DNA of 64,000 nucleotides from Sphingopyxis sp. YF1 (GTDB taxonomy: Bacteria > Pseudomonadota > Alphaproteobacteria > Sphingomonadales > Sphingomonadaceae): assembly GCF_022701295.1 (NCBI RefSeq), contig NZ_CP033204.1:2914001-2978000 (forward strand), given 5' to 3'. Below are positions 51,501 to 59,745 of this stretch, piece by piece. Every line of letters begins with the position of its first letter. Position 1 is the stretch's first letter. The position numbers were made by a program, and so were the translations under genes. Under the pieces are notes generated by a model. It saw only the letters and a list, made by a program, of their open reading frames with translations. It was not told where the DNA came from and searched no databases.

Positions 51501-54371
51501 GTGATATTCGCCAATACCTTCTTTGCACTCGAGGAAACCGGGCTCGCTTATCCTTCGACATCGCCGGACGCGGGTGCAGATGTCGACCGCATGGATGCCT
51601 GGCTCCGCGTCTTCGCGAGCGCGACACGTGTTGAGGAGAATCAGTATTTTGATCGCGGACGGGCTCGCGAGTGGCCCGATGCGTCAGCGGTGCCCTCCAC
51701 CAATCGGGTGGCCCGATTTGCGGAAGCCGTCTTCGGCGACGATGGCGGTCATGGGCTCGACGAAATATTGCGGCAGCTCGGGACGATGGGCAACACCAAC
51801 GGGGTCGTCCGCATCCAGAATGTCTTCCTGCGCATCGCCCGCGAAAACGACCCCTATTGGCGATGCCAGTCGTGTGAGCGGGTTCACATGCACCGCGGGG
51901 TCGGGTTTTGCACGCGCTGCTACGCTCCTTTACCGGCGGATGCCACGGGACCAGTAACCGAGCTTTGGAGCAGCAATTTTCTCGGCCGCCGCATCGTGCG
52001 CGGCCGCGCCGAAGAGGTTCGCCGTTTCCGTTTGCGCTGCGAAGAGCTGACGGGTCAGACCGACGATTTCTCGGATCGACTGCGCAAGTTCAAAGGCATT
52101 TTTGTCGATGGAGAGGATGGCGTCTCGCGGCGCGCCCGCGAAATCGACATGCTATCGGTGACCACCACGATGGAGGTCGGTATCGATATTGGCTCGCTCC
52201 AGAGCGTCTATCAGGCCAATATGCCGCCGCAGCGCTTCAACTATCAGCAGCGCGTCGGCCGCGCCGGGCGGCGCGGGCAGGCCTTTTCGCTAGTCGTGAC
52301 CTTCTGCCGTGGTCGCAGTCACGACGCTTATTATTTTGCGCATCCGGCCGCGATCACCGGAGATCCGCCGCCGCCGCCCTTTTTGGCGGTGGACCATATT
52401 CCGATACCCCAGCGCTTGCTGCGCAAGGTCTGGCTTCGGGCCGCATTCGACCTGCTTCGCCGGGAGCATCAGGCAAGCGGCGCTGCCTTCCCCAGTGACG
52501 GCCTCGTGCCGCCAGATGTCCATGGCGAATATGTCCCGACCGACGAATATTATGGCGATGTCCCCGGACCCGACTGGCAGGTCGAACTTCGCCGCGCGCT
52601 CGACGCAACGACCGACGTGCGCGACGGTTTCATCGCGGCGGCGACGATCGACCGCAACCTGCGGGAGCGCTTGGCAGAAGGTGCCAGCGCCGAGGCGCTC
52701 ATCCAAGAAATCTGGGGGCAACGCGAAGCGCTTCCTCGCGGCACGCGCCGGGGATTGGCGCAGTTTCTCGCCGAGCGCGGATTGCTGCCCATGTACGGCA
52801 TGCCGACACGCGTCCGGCAGCTTTATCTGGGGCTGCGCCCGGAGAGCGAAGAGCGCGATACCGACTATGACTGGTCCACAATGGATCGCGATCTCGACAT
52901 GGCGGTGTTTGAATTTGCACCCGGCGCGGTTCTGACCAAGGATAAGCGCAAGCACCGGGTGATCGGGTTCAGCGGCGATCTTCTCCCGCCCGAACGGCGC
53001 GGCAATGATGTCCAGCTCTCGGCAGCCTCGGCTTGGCGCGAATCCGATCACTTTGTCGCGCTCTGCCGGCAATGCGGGTCGGCACGCTACGCAGTGGAAC
53101 CACCCCTTGACCCGTTAGAATGCGAAGACTGCGGGAGTGCTATCGAGGCGGAGCATTTTGGGCTCTACGTGACGCCCGCCGCATTCCGCACCGACTTTCG
53201 TCCCGAACGCAACGATCTCGACACGATCGGGCGAATGGCGACGCGCACGGTGGCAACCGTCCTCCATCACGGTGAAATCCGGGAAGTTGGCAATATCCGG
53301 ATCCGACGCGGGGCCGGCGTGACGATCATGCAGCTCAACGATGGGCCCGATAACGACCAAGGTGGTTCGGATCGTTTTAGCGTCGTCGAAGCGGTCGATC
53401 AGCTTGTTCCCGTCCCCTTATCATCGCGCAACGCGCAGCTCTTGGCACCGCAGGCGATCGATGCCGGTCATCTTGTCGCCAATGCCACAACTGGCCGGTG
53501 GCAGGCTTTACCCAACAGTACTGCGACCTTTGGGCTGATTGCCAAGAAGGAAACCGACGCCCTCTACCTCGAGATGCAGGCTTTCGACCCGCGTCTGACG
53601 CTGGAGCAGGTTGCGCGCCGCGGTTTGAGTTCGCATCTGCCAACCAGAGCCGCGGCGATCAGCGCTACCCACATGCTTGTGCAGCGCGCCGCCCTCGAGC
53701 TCGATGTGTCCGCCGACGAATTCGAAGCACTTGAGCCACGCCTGCGCGCAGGCCGGCCGATGCTGCAAATCGCCGACGCGCTCATCAATGGATCGGGTCT
53801 GTCCCGCCGGCTCGGTGCTGATCTCAGCGACGGCACGCCCTATATCCTCAGCATCATGCGCAGCATCATTTCCGATCGCGCCGCATGGCCGCTGATCGAC
53901 CTTCTGAACAGCGATGGCGAAGCCCACGCCACACAATGCCAAACCTCCTGCTACCGGTGCATCCAGCGCTACAGCAACCGTCCCTATCACGGACTTCTCG
54001 ATTGGCGGCTCGGCCTCTCTTACCTGCGTGCGATGATCGAGCCCGGTCATAGCTGCGGCCTCGATCGGACCGATTTTGCGCATCCGGAGCTGGCGGGATG
54101 GAACGAGCGCGCCGCTGCGCTGGCCGAAACCGTCGCCCGAATGCGCCCCGGCACTTTGACCGCGGGAACGCATGCCGCGTCGGGTCTGCCGTGCCTCTTC
54201 GAAGGGGGGAACGATGACCCTGCGCCCGTCGTTGTTATCCATCCTCTATGGAAGCGCGATGGCGCCGAGGGCCTCGCGCTCGCGGGGGGAGAAACGGTGC
54301 GGTTTGTCGATACATTTGAGCTCGAACGCCGCCCGCTTCGCGCTTTGGAAGAAGCGCGGCGCACGCCGTGA
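48525..54371 (+). CDS. druE: Giant SF2 helicase-DUF1998 protein, Druantia DruE-like
   Basis: A 1,948-residue protein, the hallmark of Druantia. Helicase core: Walker A TSGTGSGKTESF (about 131-142), LYPMNALVEDQ, DELHLIRG (Walker B, about 371) and SSASLP; second RecA-like domain with TTTMEVGIDIGSLQSVYQANMP in pieces and QQRVGRAGRRG (about 1240-1250). Zinc-ribbon-like pairs occur at CEACGDLL, CCPKCGTDY, CQSCERVH/CTRCYAP and CRQCG/CEDCG. The C-terminus is DUF1998 (CQTSCYRCIQRYSNR, about 1805-1820). It is thought to translocate on and act against foreign DNA. The fusion of helicase and DUF1998 in one chain separates it from DISARM. Confidence 0.88.
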   Translation: MLDPIGGFDRIQDFFTSYVETSFRISNPAVAAARGALLGEDNVFATQPFIEPVPRYQPSAHRLEDLIDWPDGPLGPLSREARIAFVELALSGLFDGEPNDGDVRRRSTYEPYRHQIDMLARGIRPGQPGIVTSGTGSGKTESFMLPILAAIANEAVGWAAPGGEYLADTWWNGSRTRWTPQRSGENRPAAIRALVLYPMNALVEDQMVRLRRTLDSDAARAVMDERFAGNRVFFGQYTGSTPVTGYERHPRIAGEQVEKDRRSRRLRKLRHTLRSLEADQTAARRHDAAEAERAREAGVRPPDLTRYIFPSLDGSEMHSRWDMHHSPPDLMVTNASMLGAMLSREVEQGMFEQTRAWLEADDDSYFYLVFDELHLIRGSAGTEVAFLVKSLIQRLGLDAPAHRHKLRILASSASLPMDGERGEQSKRYLRDLFAPFGTSTGPGDAGSETTEFWADCVVRGVAELPSWGGGAVPAAPFESLLAAGVGGAGFVARIDDPARFEPAIANAAAALGLSGGANVVPALAEAAAAILTDACRDGDGVRARALDDVAMRIFGDTGRAEAVRGLMLARALPEAAAFSGLGTPPSSTPSFRVHCFVRNIEGLFAAPALSEDGEVVYSSLGVERGLSHAPPAPGEARGRRLFEMLYCEACGDLLIGGQRGTVNGSRRETELLPATAELENLPERAAAEYYDRMTQDQFAVFWPRRQDPLLSNFDTWEPASLNPETGVATIGYDVPAGSIGGYLYFQADAAVSRGRSQTLGVKSAQPFCCPKCGTDYSNRPTSSRSRSPIRAFRTGVSKASQLVATELFELLYAIGADPKSIVFSDSRQDAANQSLEIERLHLRDLRREVLISVATTYLDRLAADALDRDETVARITELMATDPDAGVALATRLSQQQSDRDVSIANRKVRLSRILDYQSGESGDVGQLISEYVRLGVHPFDEVGLRLFNRRPWHEAFQEQDGAVRFDPSLSDTDRTKLWLKIFEEQKKLVDDVIFANTFFALEETGLAYPSTSPDAGADVDRMDAWLRVFASATRVEENQYFDRGRAREWPDASAVPSTNRVARFAEAVFGDDGGHGLDEILRQLGTMGNTNGVVRIQNVFLRIARENDPYWRCQSCERVHMHRGVGFCTRCYAPLPADATGPVTELWSSNFLGRRIVRGRAEEVRRFRLRCEELTGQTDDFSDRLRKFKGIFVDGEDGVSRRAREIDMLSVTTTMEVGIDIGSLQSVYQANMPPQRFNYQQRVGRAGRRGQAFSLVVTFCRGRSHDAYYFAHPAAITGDPPPPPFLAVDHIPIPQRLLRKVWLRAAFDLLRREHQASGAAFPSDGLVPPDVHGEYVPTDEYYGDVPGPDWQVELRRALDATTDVRDGFIAAATIDRNLRERLAEGASAEALIQEIWGQREALPRGTRRGLAQFLAERGLLPMYGMPTRVRQLYLGLRPESEERDTDYDWSTMDRDLDMAVFEFAPGAVLTKDKRKHRVIGFSGDLLPPERRGNDVQLSAASAWRESDHFVALCRQCGSARYAVEPPLDPLECEDCGSAIEAEHFGLYVTPAAFRTDFRPERNDLDTIGRMATRTVATVLHHGEIREVGNIRIRRGAGVTIMQLNDGPDNDQGGSDRFSVVEAVDQLVPVPLSSRNAQLLAPQAIDAGHLVANATTGRWQALPNSTATFGLIAKKETDALYLEMQAFDPRLTLEQVARRGLSSHLPTRAAAISATHMLVQRAALELDVSADEFEALEPRLRAGRPMLQIADALINGSGLSRRLGADLSDGTPYILSIMRSIISDRAAWPLIDLLNSDGEAHATQCQTSCYRCIQRYSNRPYHGLLDWRLGLSYLRAMIEPGHSCGLDRTDFAHPELAGWNERAAALAETVARMRPGTLTAGTHAASGLPCLFEGGNDDPAPVVVIHPLWKRDGAEGLALAGGETVRFVDTFELERRPLRALEEARRTP

Positions 54372-55285
54372 AGGCCGTTTTCGATTCCAAACCTGGCTCG
54401 CGTTACGACGACGAAGTCGCCACGCGCTATCATTTTCCGAAGCGCGGCTACTTGGAAGTTGCCGTCGCGGCGATTGGTGACTGGATTGTCTATCGCGAAC
54501 CTCGCGAGAACCACGGGTCGATGGCCTATTTCGCCGCCGCCCGGGTCGCGAGCGTTGTCGATGATCCTCTGGACGCGACGAATGCCTATGCTCTGATGGA
54601 CGGATTCATCCCCTTCGATGCTCCAGTGCCGTTCAGCAGCGAAGGTCGATACGAGGAGGGGCCGCTCCGTTCGCTAACCCGGCGGGCTGGGGTCGGCGTA
54701 GCGCTTCGTGGGAGATCAGTTCGTCCGCTCGCAGACGAGGATTTCGCCGCAATAATCATCAAAGGACTGGGCGTAACTTTCGCTGAGCAAAACGCAGTTC
54801 GACTGGGCCTTGATGGTGCAGATCGGCAGTTGATTGTGAGCGCGCTGGTACCGCAATTACCCGCCGAAGCCGCTCGGCAAGTTGTTCAGTTACTGATGAA
54901 CCGCAAAATCCGCGATGCGAGCTTCCGGCAAAAGGTCCTTGCGGCTTATGGTGACACTTGTGCGGTAACGGGGCTGCGCATCATCAACGGAGGCGGACGC
55001 GCCGAGGCCCAAGCTGCGCATATCGTTCCGGTCGCCGATGATGGACTTGATGTTGTCCAGAATGGAATAGCGCTTTCCGGCACGGCTCATTGGCTATTCG
55101 ATCGGCATCTGATCTCGATCGATGAGAATTATAGGCTGCTCGTCGCGCACAACCGCCTTCCCGAACAAGTGCGCGAAATCTTGATCCGGACTGATCGTGA
55201 ATTGCATCTTCCAGCCGACGAGCGCCTAAGGCCCGCACCGCATTTCGTTGCGCGCCATCGCGAACGCTTTGGCTGCGCCCATTGA
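54368..55285 (+). CDS. HNH endonuclease with N-terminal PUA-like domain, coupled to druE
   Basis: A 305-residue protein with a GTG start that overlaps the druE stop (GTGA). The C-terminal half has an HNH nuclease: CAVTGLRIINGG, AHIVPVADDGLD, NGIALSGTAHWLFDRHLIS (about 200-250), with the His-Asn-His spacing of the HNH_2 family. The N-terminal segment GDWIVYREPRENHGSMAYFAAARV looks like an EVE/ASCH/PUA-type fold, known in modified-base readers; this part is inference. The coupling argues that it belongs to the defence operon and could cut DNA lacking or carrying a modification. Confidence 0.82.
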   Translation: MKAVFDSKPGSRYDDEVATRYHFPKRGYLEVAVAAIGDWIVYREPRENHGSMAYFAAARVASVVDDPLDATNAYALMDGFIPFDAPVPFSSEGRYEEGPLRSLTRRAGVGVALRGRSVRPLADEDFAAIIIKGLGVTFAEQNAVRLGLDGADRQLIVSALVPQLPAEAARQVVQLLMNRKIRDASFRQKVLAAYGDTCAVTGLRIINGGGRAEAQAAHIVPVADDGLDVVQNGIALSGTAHWLFDRHLISIDENYRLLVAHNRLPEQVREILIRTDRELHLPADERLRPAPHFVARHRERFGCAH

Positions 55286-55353
55286 TATGCCACAACTCCG
55301 CAAGTTCTTCCTCGCTGACGCGTTCTCCGACACTGCGTGCCGTAGAATGAGCA

Positions 55354-55854
55354 ATGAAAATGGCTGACGATACATCTTCCTGGTCAGGTGATTTCAACGA
55401 CCTCGGTCTAGATGACCAGCATGCTGTGGCGCAGCTGGTAGTTGAAGGGCGAGCAGTCGTTGGAACAGTCGATGATCTTCTAGCCCGCCTTAAGCGCTCT
55501 CGCAGCGTCGCATTGCTTCGGGAGAAACGCACCAATCGGATCATTGCTGTTGCGGCATTGAAGCGGCCTGCTGCTGCCTACCGCCGTGGTAGTTTTATAA
55601 AGGCCGACGCATCTATCGCAGGCTTCGAGACTGCGGCCGAACTCGGATATGTTGTCGTTTCTCCTGACATGCGGGGTAAGCATCTCTCTGGCATTCTGGT
55701 GGCCGCTATTGTTGAGCAAATCACCGCGCCAACCTTTGCGACAACTGACAGTGATACCATGCGACACAATCTAGAGCGCTCGGGGTTCACTCGAATCGGC
55801 AGTGAATGGGAAGGTAAGAAGGGCATGCTATCGCTTTGGACGATCACACCTTGA
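55354..55854 (+). CDS. GNAT-family N-acetyltransferase-like protein
   Basis: A 166-residue protein. ETAAELGYVVVSPDMRGKHLSGILV (about residues 90-114) resembles the acetyl-CoA-binding beta4-alpha3 segment of GNAT enzymes, and TDSDTMRHNLERSGFTRIGSEW resembles motif B. It is transcribed in the same direction as the defence genes with a 68-bp gap, but with lower GC and AT-rich flanks. It may be an independent cargo gene. Substrate unknown. Confidence 0.7.
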   Translation: MKMADDTSSWSGDFNDLGLDDQHAVAQLVVEGRAVVGTVDDLLARLKRSRSVALLREKRTNRIIAVAALKRPAAAYRRGSFIKADASIAGFETAAELGYVVVSPDMRGKHLSGILVAAIVEQITAPTFATTDSDTMRHNLERSGFTRIGSEWEGKKGMLSLWTITP

Positions 55855-56077
55855 TCGGGTGTGTTTTCGTTCCATTGCTGCGACGGTCAAATTCCTCGCG
55901 AAGCCCACATCCCCAATGCCGCAAGGGACGGGCGGGAGGATAGGTGTAGAGAAGCGGAGTTTGCAATGTTCACTTTATGTTCCTATAATGGCGGCGGCAG
56001 GAAAATGCTTATGCGCATATTGATGGGCTGACGTTTCTCGCGTTTCCTATTAAAGCCCGGTGAGGCTGGAGGTATTT

Positions 56078-56974
56078 ATGGCGAGTTTGCCGCTCTCGCG
56101 CGGGTCGGAGATATTCGACGACGCGATCGACGCCGCGATTGAGCTCGGTGCCTATGAGCGCCTGTGGATGCAGGCCGGTGCCAGCTTCAAGACGTTAGCA
56201 TCGCGCTTTGCGAAAGATCCGGGCGCGCGGCCGTCGGATTTCATCGACCGCGGGGAAGCGGAAGTCGCAGCGGCAAAGACTATCGAGCATCTTCGCGCCC
56301 GTCTCCAAGGCGGGTTCAATATCCGGCTGCACGGCGAGGTCGAATATCCTGAGCGCCTCCGTGAAGCGACGCATCCGGTCGAGCTTCTTTATTATCAAGG
56401 GCACTGGGACCTCATTCATACGCGCTCGGTTGCCGTCGTCGGGACCCGGGACCCGTCGCCAGACGGTCGTGCCCGCGCGCGCAAGATCGTTAAATCGCTG
56501 GTCGAGGACGGATTTACGATTGTTTCAGGTCTAGCACGCGGTGTGGATACCGTCGCGCACCGGACGGCCATCGAAGCCGGTGGAAAGACGATCGCGGTTT
56601 TGGGTACTCCGCTCAGTTCACACTACCCGGCCGAGAACGCCGAGTTGCAGGAATTTATCGCGCGTGAGCACCTTGTGATCAGCCAAGTTCCGATCGAACG
56701 CTATGCGGCCCAGAATCCGACCACCAACCGATTCTTCTTTCCCGAACGCAACAAGACAATGTCAGCGCTCACCGAAGCGACGATCATCGTCGAAGCTGGC
56801 GAGACCTCAGGCACCCTCGTTCAAGCGCGCGAGGCGATCAAACAGGGGCGTAAGCTCTTCATTCTCAACAGCGCTTTCGAAAACCCTCGGCTGACCTGGC
56901 CCGCTCGGTTCGAGGAGCAGGGCGCGATCCGCGTCCGGGATTATAATGATGTCCGACAGCGACTGGTCGGCTAA
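56078..56974 (+). CDS. DprA/Smf-like DNA-processing protein (defence-associated)
   Basis: A 298-residue protein from the ATG at 56078, with a GGAGG site five bases upstream. The Rossmann-like DprA core holds VVGTRDPSPDGRARA (about 128-142), SGLARGVDTVAHR, TTNRFFFPERNKTMSALTEA and EAGETSGTLVQAREA. Housekeeping DprA is about 370 residues with SAM and winged-helix ends; here the winged helix is absent and the N-terminus differs. Together with the overlapping phosphoribosyltransferase gene it looks like a dedicated conflict module rather than the transformation protein. Confidence 0.83.
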   Translation: MASLPLSRGSEIFDDAIDAAIELGAYERLWMQAGASFKTLASRFAKDPGARPSDFIDRGEAEVAAAKTIEHLRARLQGGFNIRLHGEVEYPERLREATHPVELLYYQGHWDLIHTRSVAVVGTRDPSPDGRARARKIVKSLVEDGFTIVSGLARGVDTVAHRTAIEAGGKTIAVLGTPLSSHYPAENAELQEFIAREHLVISQVPIERYAAQNPTTNRFFFPERNKTMSALTEATIIVEAGETSGTLVQAREAIKQGRKLFILNSAFENPRLTWPARFEEQGAIRVRDYNDVRQRLVG

Positions 56975-57602
56975 GCCGCGCCTGATCGGTGATATCGAGC
57001 GGGCCGATCACTGCTACCTCGAGCCTGACGACAAATGCCTCTTCTTCGGCGAATATACGGCGCGCGCCGGTTTTGTTCATGGCGAGACCAATAACCTGAT
57101 CTCAAATCTGCAGAAGCCTAACGCCCGCAAGGGCATGGCCGACTATAAGTATAAGGATGTCGCGATCGCGAAGATCGCGACCGCCATTCGGGCTGCATCG
57201 GGAAAAGCGGTGCGCGGTGAAGTGGTGATTGTTCCAGCGCCCCCCTCGAAGCCGCGAGGCCATCCCGACTATGATGACCGGATTGAACGGATCGCCCGCC
57301 AAATTTCAGCGCAGGCCGACGTGCGCTGTCTGCTAGAAACAGTTGAAGCGCGCGAGCAGGCGAAGCGCGCTGATCACCGTCCGTCGATTGATGATCTCGC
57401 GGCCTCCATGCAATTGGTCGAGCTTGATATGCCGCCCCCGGCCAATATTATCCTTCTGGACGACGTCATCACGAATGGGACGACGTTCAAGGCGGCACAG
57501 CGCCTGCTGCTCCCTCACTTTCCCAATGCGAAGATCGTCGGCCTGTTCGTGGCGCGGCGTGTCCTGCCCCCGATCGATTGGGGTGACGAAGACCCCTTCT
57601 AG
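56946..57602 (+). CDS. Phosphoribosyltransferase-like protein partnered with DprA-like protein
   Basis: A 218-residue protein that overlaps the DprA-like gene by 29 bp. The type I PRTase signature LLDDVITNGTTFKAAQRLL (PRPP-binding loop) is at about 162-180; APPSKPRGHPDYDDRIERI lies earlier. The N-terminal CLFFGEYTARAGFVHGETN is not part of the usual fold. Comparable DprA/PRTase-type pairs may modify nucleotides or act as sensors in conflict systems; the function here is unknown. It is the last gene before the IS66 element. Confidence 0.82.
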   Translation: MMSDSDWSAKPRLIGDIERADHCYLEPDDKCLFFGEYTARAGFVHGETNNLISNLQKPNARKGMADYKYKDVAIAKIATAIRAASGKAVRGEVVIVPAPPSKPRGHPDYDDRIERIARQISAQADVRCLLETVEAREQAKRADHRPSIDDLAASMQLVELDMPPPANIILLDDVITNGTTFKAAQRLLLPHFPNAKIVGLFVARRVLPPIDWGDEDPF

Positions 57603-57829
57603 CAGGCCAAGGTGGAGCGGGGACACCCCGGCCTTGCTAACCCCGGCTCGGCAGAGGCCCTCGACAGTCGCTGCACCTGTAGGTCCGCTCTTCACGGTAC
57701 CCGCCCGGAAGCAGACTCTCGCCAAACGGCCAGAATTTGAAACAGCTGCGGTTAGTCGATCAATGCCGCCAGTTCCTCTGGCGTTCCCTCCGGGAATGCT
57801 GTAGCCATCCGGTGAGGGCCGCGGCCCTG
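57603..57829. other. Short gap between the PRTase gene and the IS66 block
   Basis: About 230 bp with no convincing gene. It should contain the left end of the IS66 element, but I cannot see a clear inverted repeat matching the right end. Confidence 0.35.
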
Positions 57830-58042
57830 CTATGATTGTTCGGCCATGAGGTTGATGAGGCATTCGACGCCGTAGGGCGTGAATGCCATGACGCCGCCGT
57901 CGTCGTCGGGACCGAACACCCAGATCAGGCCGTCTTCCGGGTCCATTCCCGACGCGAGATCGAAGAGCGATTCCTCGTCCTTGCCGAGCTCGCGTGCGAC
58001 GCGCGCCAGGGTTTTGACGCTACTGACGTTGTTCACGGACAT
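57830..58042 (-). CDS. Small acidic ORF coupled to IS66 tnpC
   Basis: A 70-residue acidic protein (SLFDLASGMDPEDGLIWVFG; DDDGGVMAFTPYGVECLINL). Its ATG shares one base with the tnpC stop (TGATG), which argues that it is translated. I do not recognise the family; it may be an IS66 accessory protein or passenger. Confidence 0.6.
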   Translation of the reverse strand: MSVNNVSSVKTLARVARELGKDEESLFDLASGMDPEDGLIWVFGPDDDGGVMAFTPYGVECLINLMAEQS

Positions 58043-59691
58043 CAGGCGGCGATCGCGGCGGGCTTGCTTTGCCAGTTCCAGGGGAGGAGCTCATCAAGCC
58101 GGCTGACCGGATGATCGGCGATGCGGGCGAGCACGTCTGCGAGCCACGCTTGCGGATCAATGTCGTTCAGGCGCGCGGTCTGGATCAGGGTGTAGAGGAT
58201 GGCGGCGCGCTGACCGCCGCGATCGGATCCGCAGAACAGCCAGGCCTTGCGACCGAGCGGCACGCAGCGCAGTGCCCGCTCAGCCGCGTTGTTGGTCAGG
58301 CAGATGCGGCCGTCATCGAGGAAGCGGCTGAACGCGGCCCAGCGTCGGAGCATGTAGTTTATCGCCTTCGCCAGGTCGTGGTTGCGCGACAGCTTCCCGA
58401 GCTGTTCGGTGAGCCAGGCGTGGAGTTCGGCAATGAGCGGTGCGCTGAGTTCCTGCCGCACGGCGAGCCGCTCGGCGGCACTGCTGCCGTTCACGGCGCG
58501 CTCGATGTCGAACAGCGCATCGATCCGCTGCACGGCTTCGAGCGCGATCGGATAGATCAGACCCGAGCGCTCGCCGCGGCTCTTCTTGCGCGCAGCGCCC
58601 TCGACGTCGGCGAGCTCGAAGAACTTGCGCCGTGCATGGGCGAAACAGCCCGCCTCGAAGATGGGTCCGGGCATACGCCCTTCGCGGTAGAGCTCGCCGT
58701 AGCCACCATAGGCGTCGGCCTGCAATATCCCCGTCCAGGACGTGAGATGAGCTTGCGGATGTTCGCCGCGCCGGTCGCGCGAGTAGTGGAACAGCGCCGC
58801 GGGCGGATCGGCACCTGCGAACGGCTTGTCGTCGCGCACATAGACCCACAGCCTCGCGGTATCGGTCTTGCCCTTTGCAAGGACCGGCACGGTTGTATCG
58901 TCGCCGTGCAATCGCTCGGCGGCGAGGACATGGGCTTCGATCAGGCGATAGATCGGTAGCAGCGCATGGGCACCGCCGCCGACCTGATCGCCGAGCGTCG
59001 ATGTGCTGAGCGGCACACCCTCGCGGGCGAACCGCTCGGCCTGGCGGTTGAGCGGTTGGTGTTGCCCGTACTTCTCGAACAGCAGCATCGCGAGGAAGCT
59101 CGGCCCGGCCCAGCCGCGAGGGAGCACATGAAAGGGCGCCGGTGGCTGGGTGATCTTCTCGCAATCGCGGCAAGAAAACTTCTCGCGCACCGTCTGGGTG
59201 ACCTTCCACGCGCGCGGGATGACCTCGAGCGTCTCGGTGATGTCTTCGCCGAGCTTGGCGAGGCGGGTGCTGCCGCATGCGGGGCACGAACAGGGAGCGG
59301 GCACGACGACGCGCTCGCGCGGCAGGTGATCGGGGAATGGCTTGCGGCTCGGCCGCTTGCGCTCGAACGCGGTGACGGACAGAGCCTTTGCGGCGGCGGC
59401 CTCGGTGACGAGCTCATCCTCGCTGGCATCGGCCTCGAGATCTTCGAGCTGTAGCTCCATCTGCGCGAGGAGACGCTTGCTGCGTTCTGCGCTGGCGCCG
59501 TAGGCCTCGCGCTTCAGCTTGGCGATCTGCAGCTTGAGATGGGCGATCATCGCCTCGGTGGCGCTCTCGCGGGCCTTTGCGTTGGCGAGCTGCGCCTCGG
59601 CCTCATCGGCTCTGCGGGTCGCCGCGTTCAGCAGCGCCTTGAGCGCTGCGACGTCGTCCGGAACGGGCGAAACGGCGGCTTCCATGCCCAT
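58042..59691 (-). CDS. tnpC: IS66 transposase TnpC
   Basis: A 549-residue transposase from the ATG at 59691 (a TTG at 59721 is an alternative). The N-terminal coiled coil (LKLQIAKLKREAYGASAERS) is followed by a zinc-finger region (CSCPACGSTRL ... CRDCEKIT) and the DDE transposase domain (LHGDDTTVPVL; ILQADAYGGYGELY; LTNNAAERALR). The domain order and length are those of an intact IS66 TnpC, so the element may be active. Confidence 0.93.
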   Translation of the reverse strand: MGMEAAVSPVPDDVAALKALLNAATRRADEAEAQLANAKARESATEAMIAHLKLQIAKLKREAYGASAERSKRLLAQMELQLEDLEADASEDELVTEAAAAKALSVTAFERKRPSRKPFPDHLPRERVVVPAPCSCPACGSTRLAKLGEDITETLEVIPRAWKVTQTVREKFSCRDCEKITQPPAPFHVLPRGWAGPSFLAMLLFEKYGQHQPLNRQAERFAREGVPLSTSTLGDQVGGGAHALLPIYRLIEAHVLAAERLHGDDTTVPVLAKGKTDTARLWVYVRDDKPFAGADPPAALFHYSRDRRGEHPQAHLTSWTGILQADAYGGYGELYREGRMPGPIFEAGCFAHARRKFFELADVEGAARKKSRGERSGLIYPIALEAVQRIDALFDIERAVNGSSAAERLAVRQELSAPLIAELHAWLTEQLGKLSRNHDLAKAINYMLRRWAAFSRFLDDGRICLTNNAAERALRCVPLGRKAWLFCGSDRGGQRAAILYTLIQTARLNDIDPQAWLADVLARIADHPVSRLDELLPWNWQSKPAAIAA

Positions 59692-59745
59692 GAATGAATC
59701 ACCATCGGCGCCGCCTATCAAGCCAAAAATGCATCATGACGGGCG

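Noticed and set aside
42705..54371. DISARM class 2 (methyltransferase plus helicase plus DUF1998)
   Set aside because: In DISARM helicase and DUF1998 are separate proteins (DrmA, DrmB) and a phospholipase-D protein (DrmC) is present. Here both parts are in one 1,948-residue chain, no PLD motif is seen, and two extra large proteins fit Druantia type II.
56078..56974. Housekeeping natural-transformation DprA
   Set aside because: Shorter than usual, lacks the C-terminal winged helix, has a different N-terminus and is fused in overlap with a phosphoribosyltransferase in a defence island.
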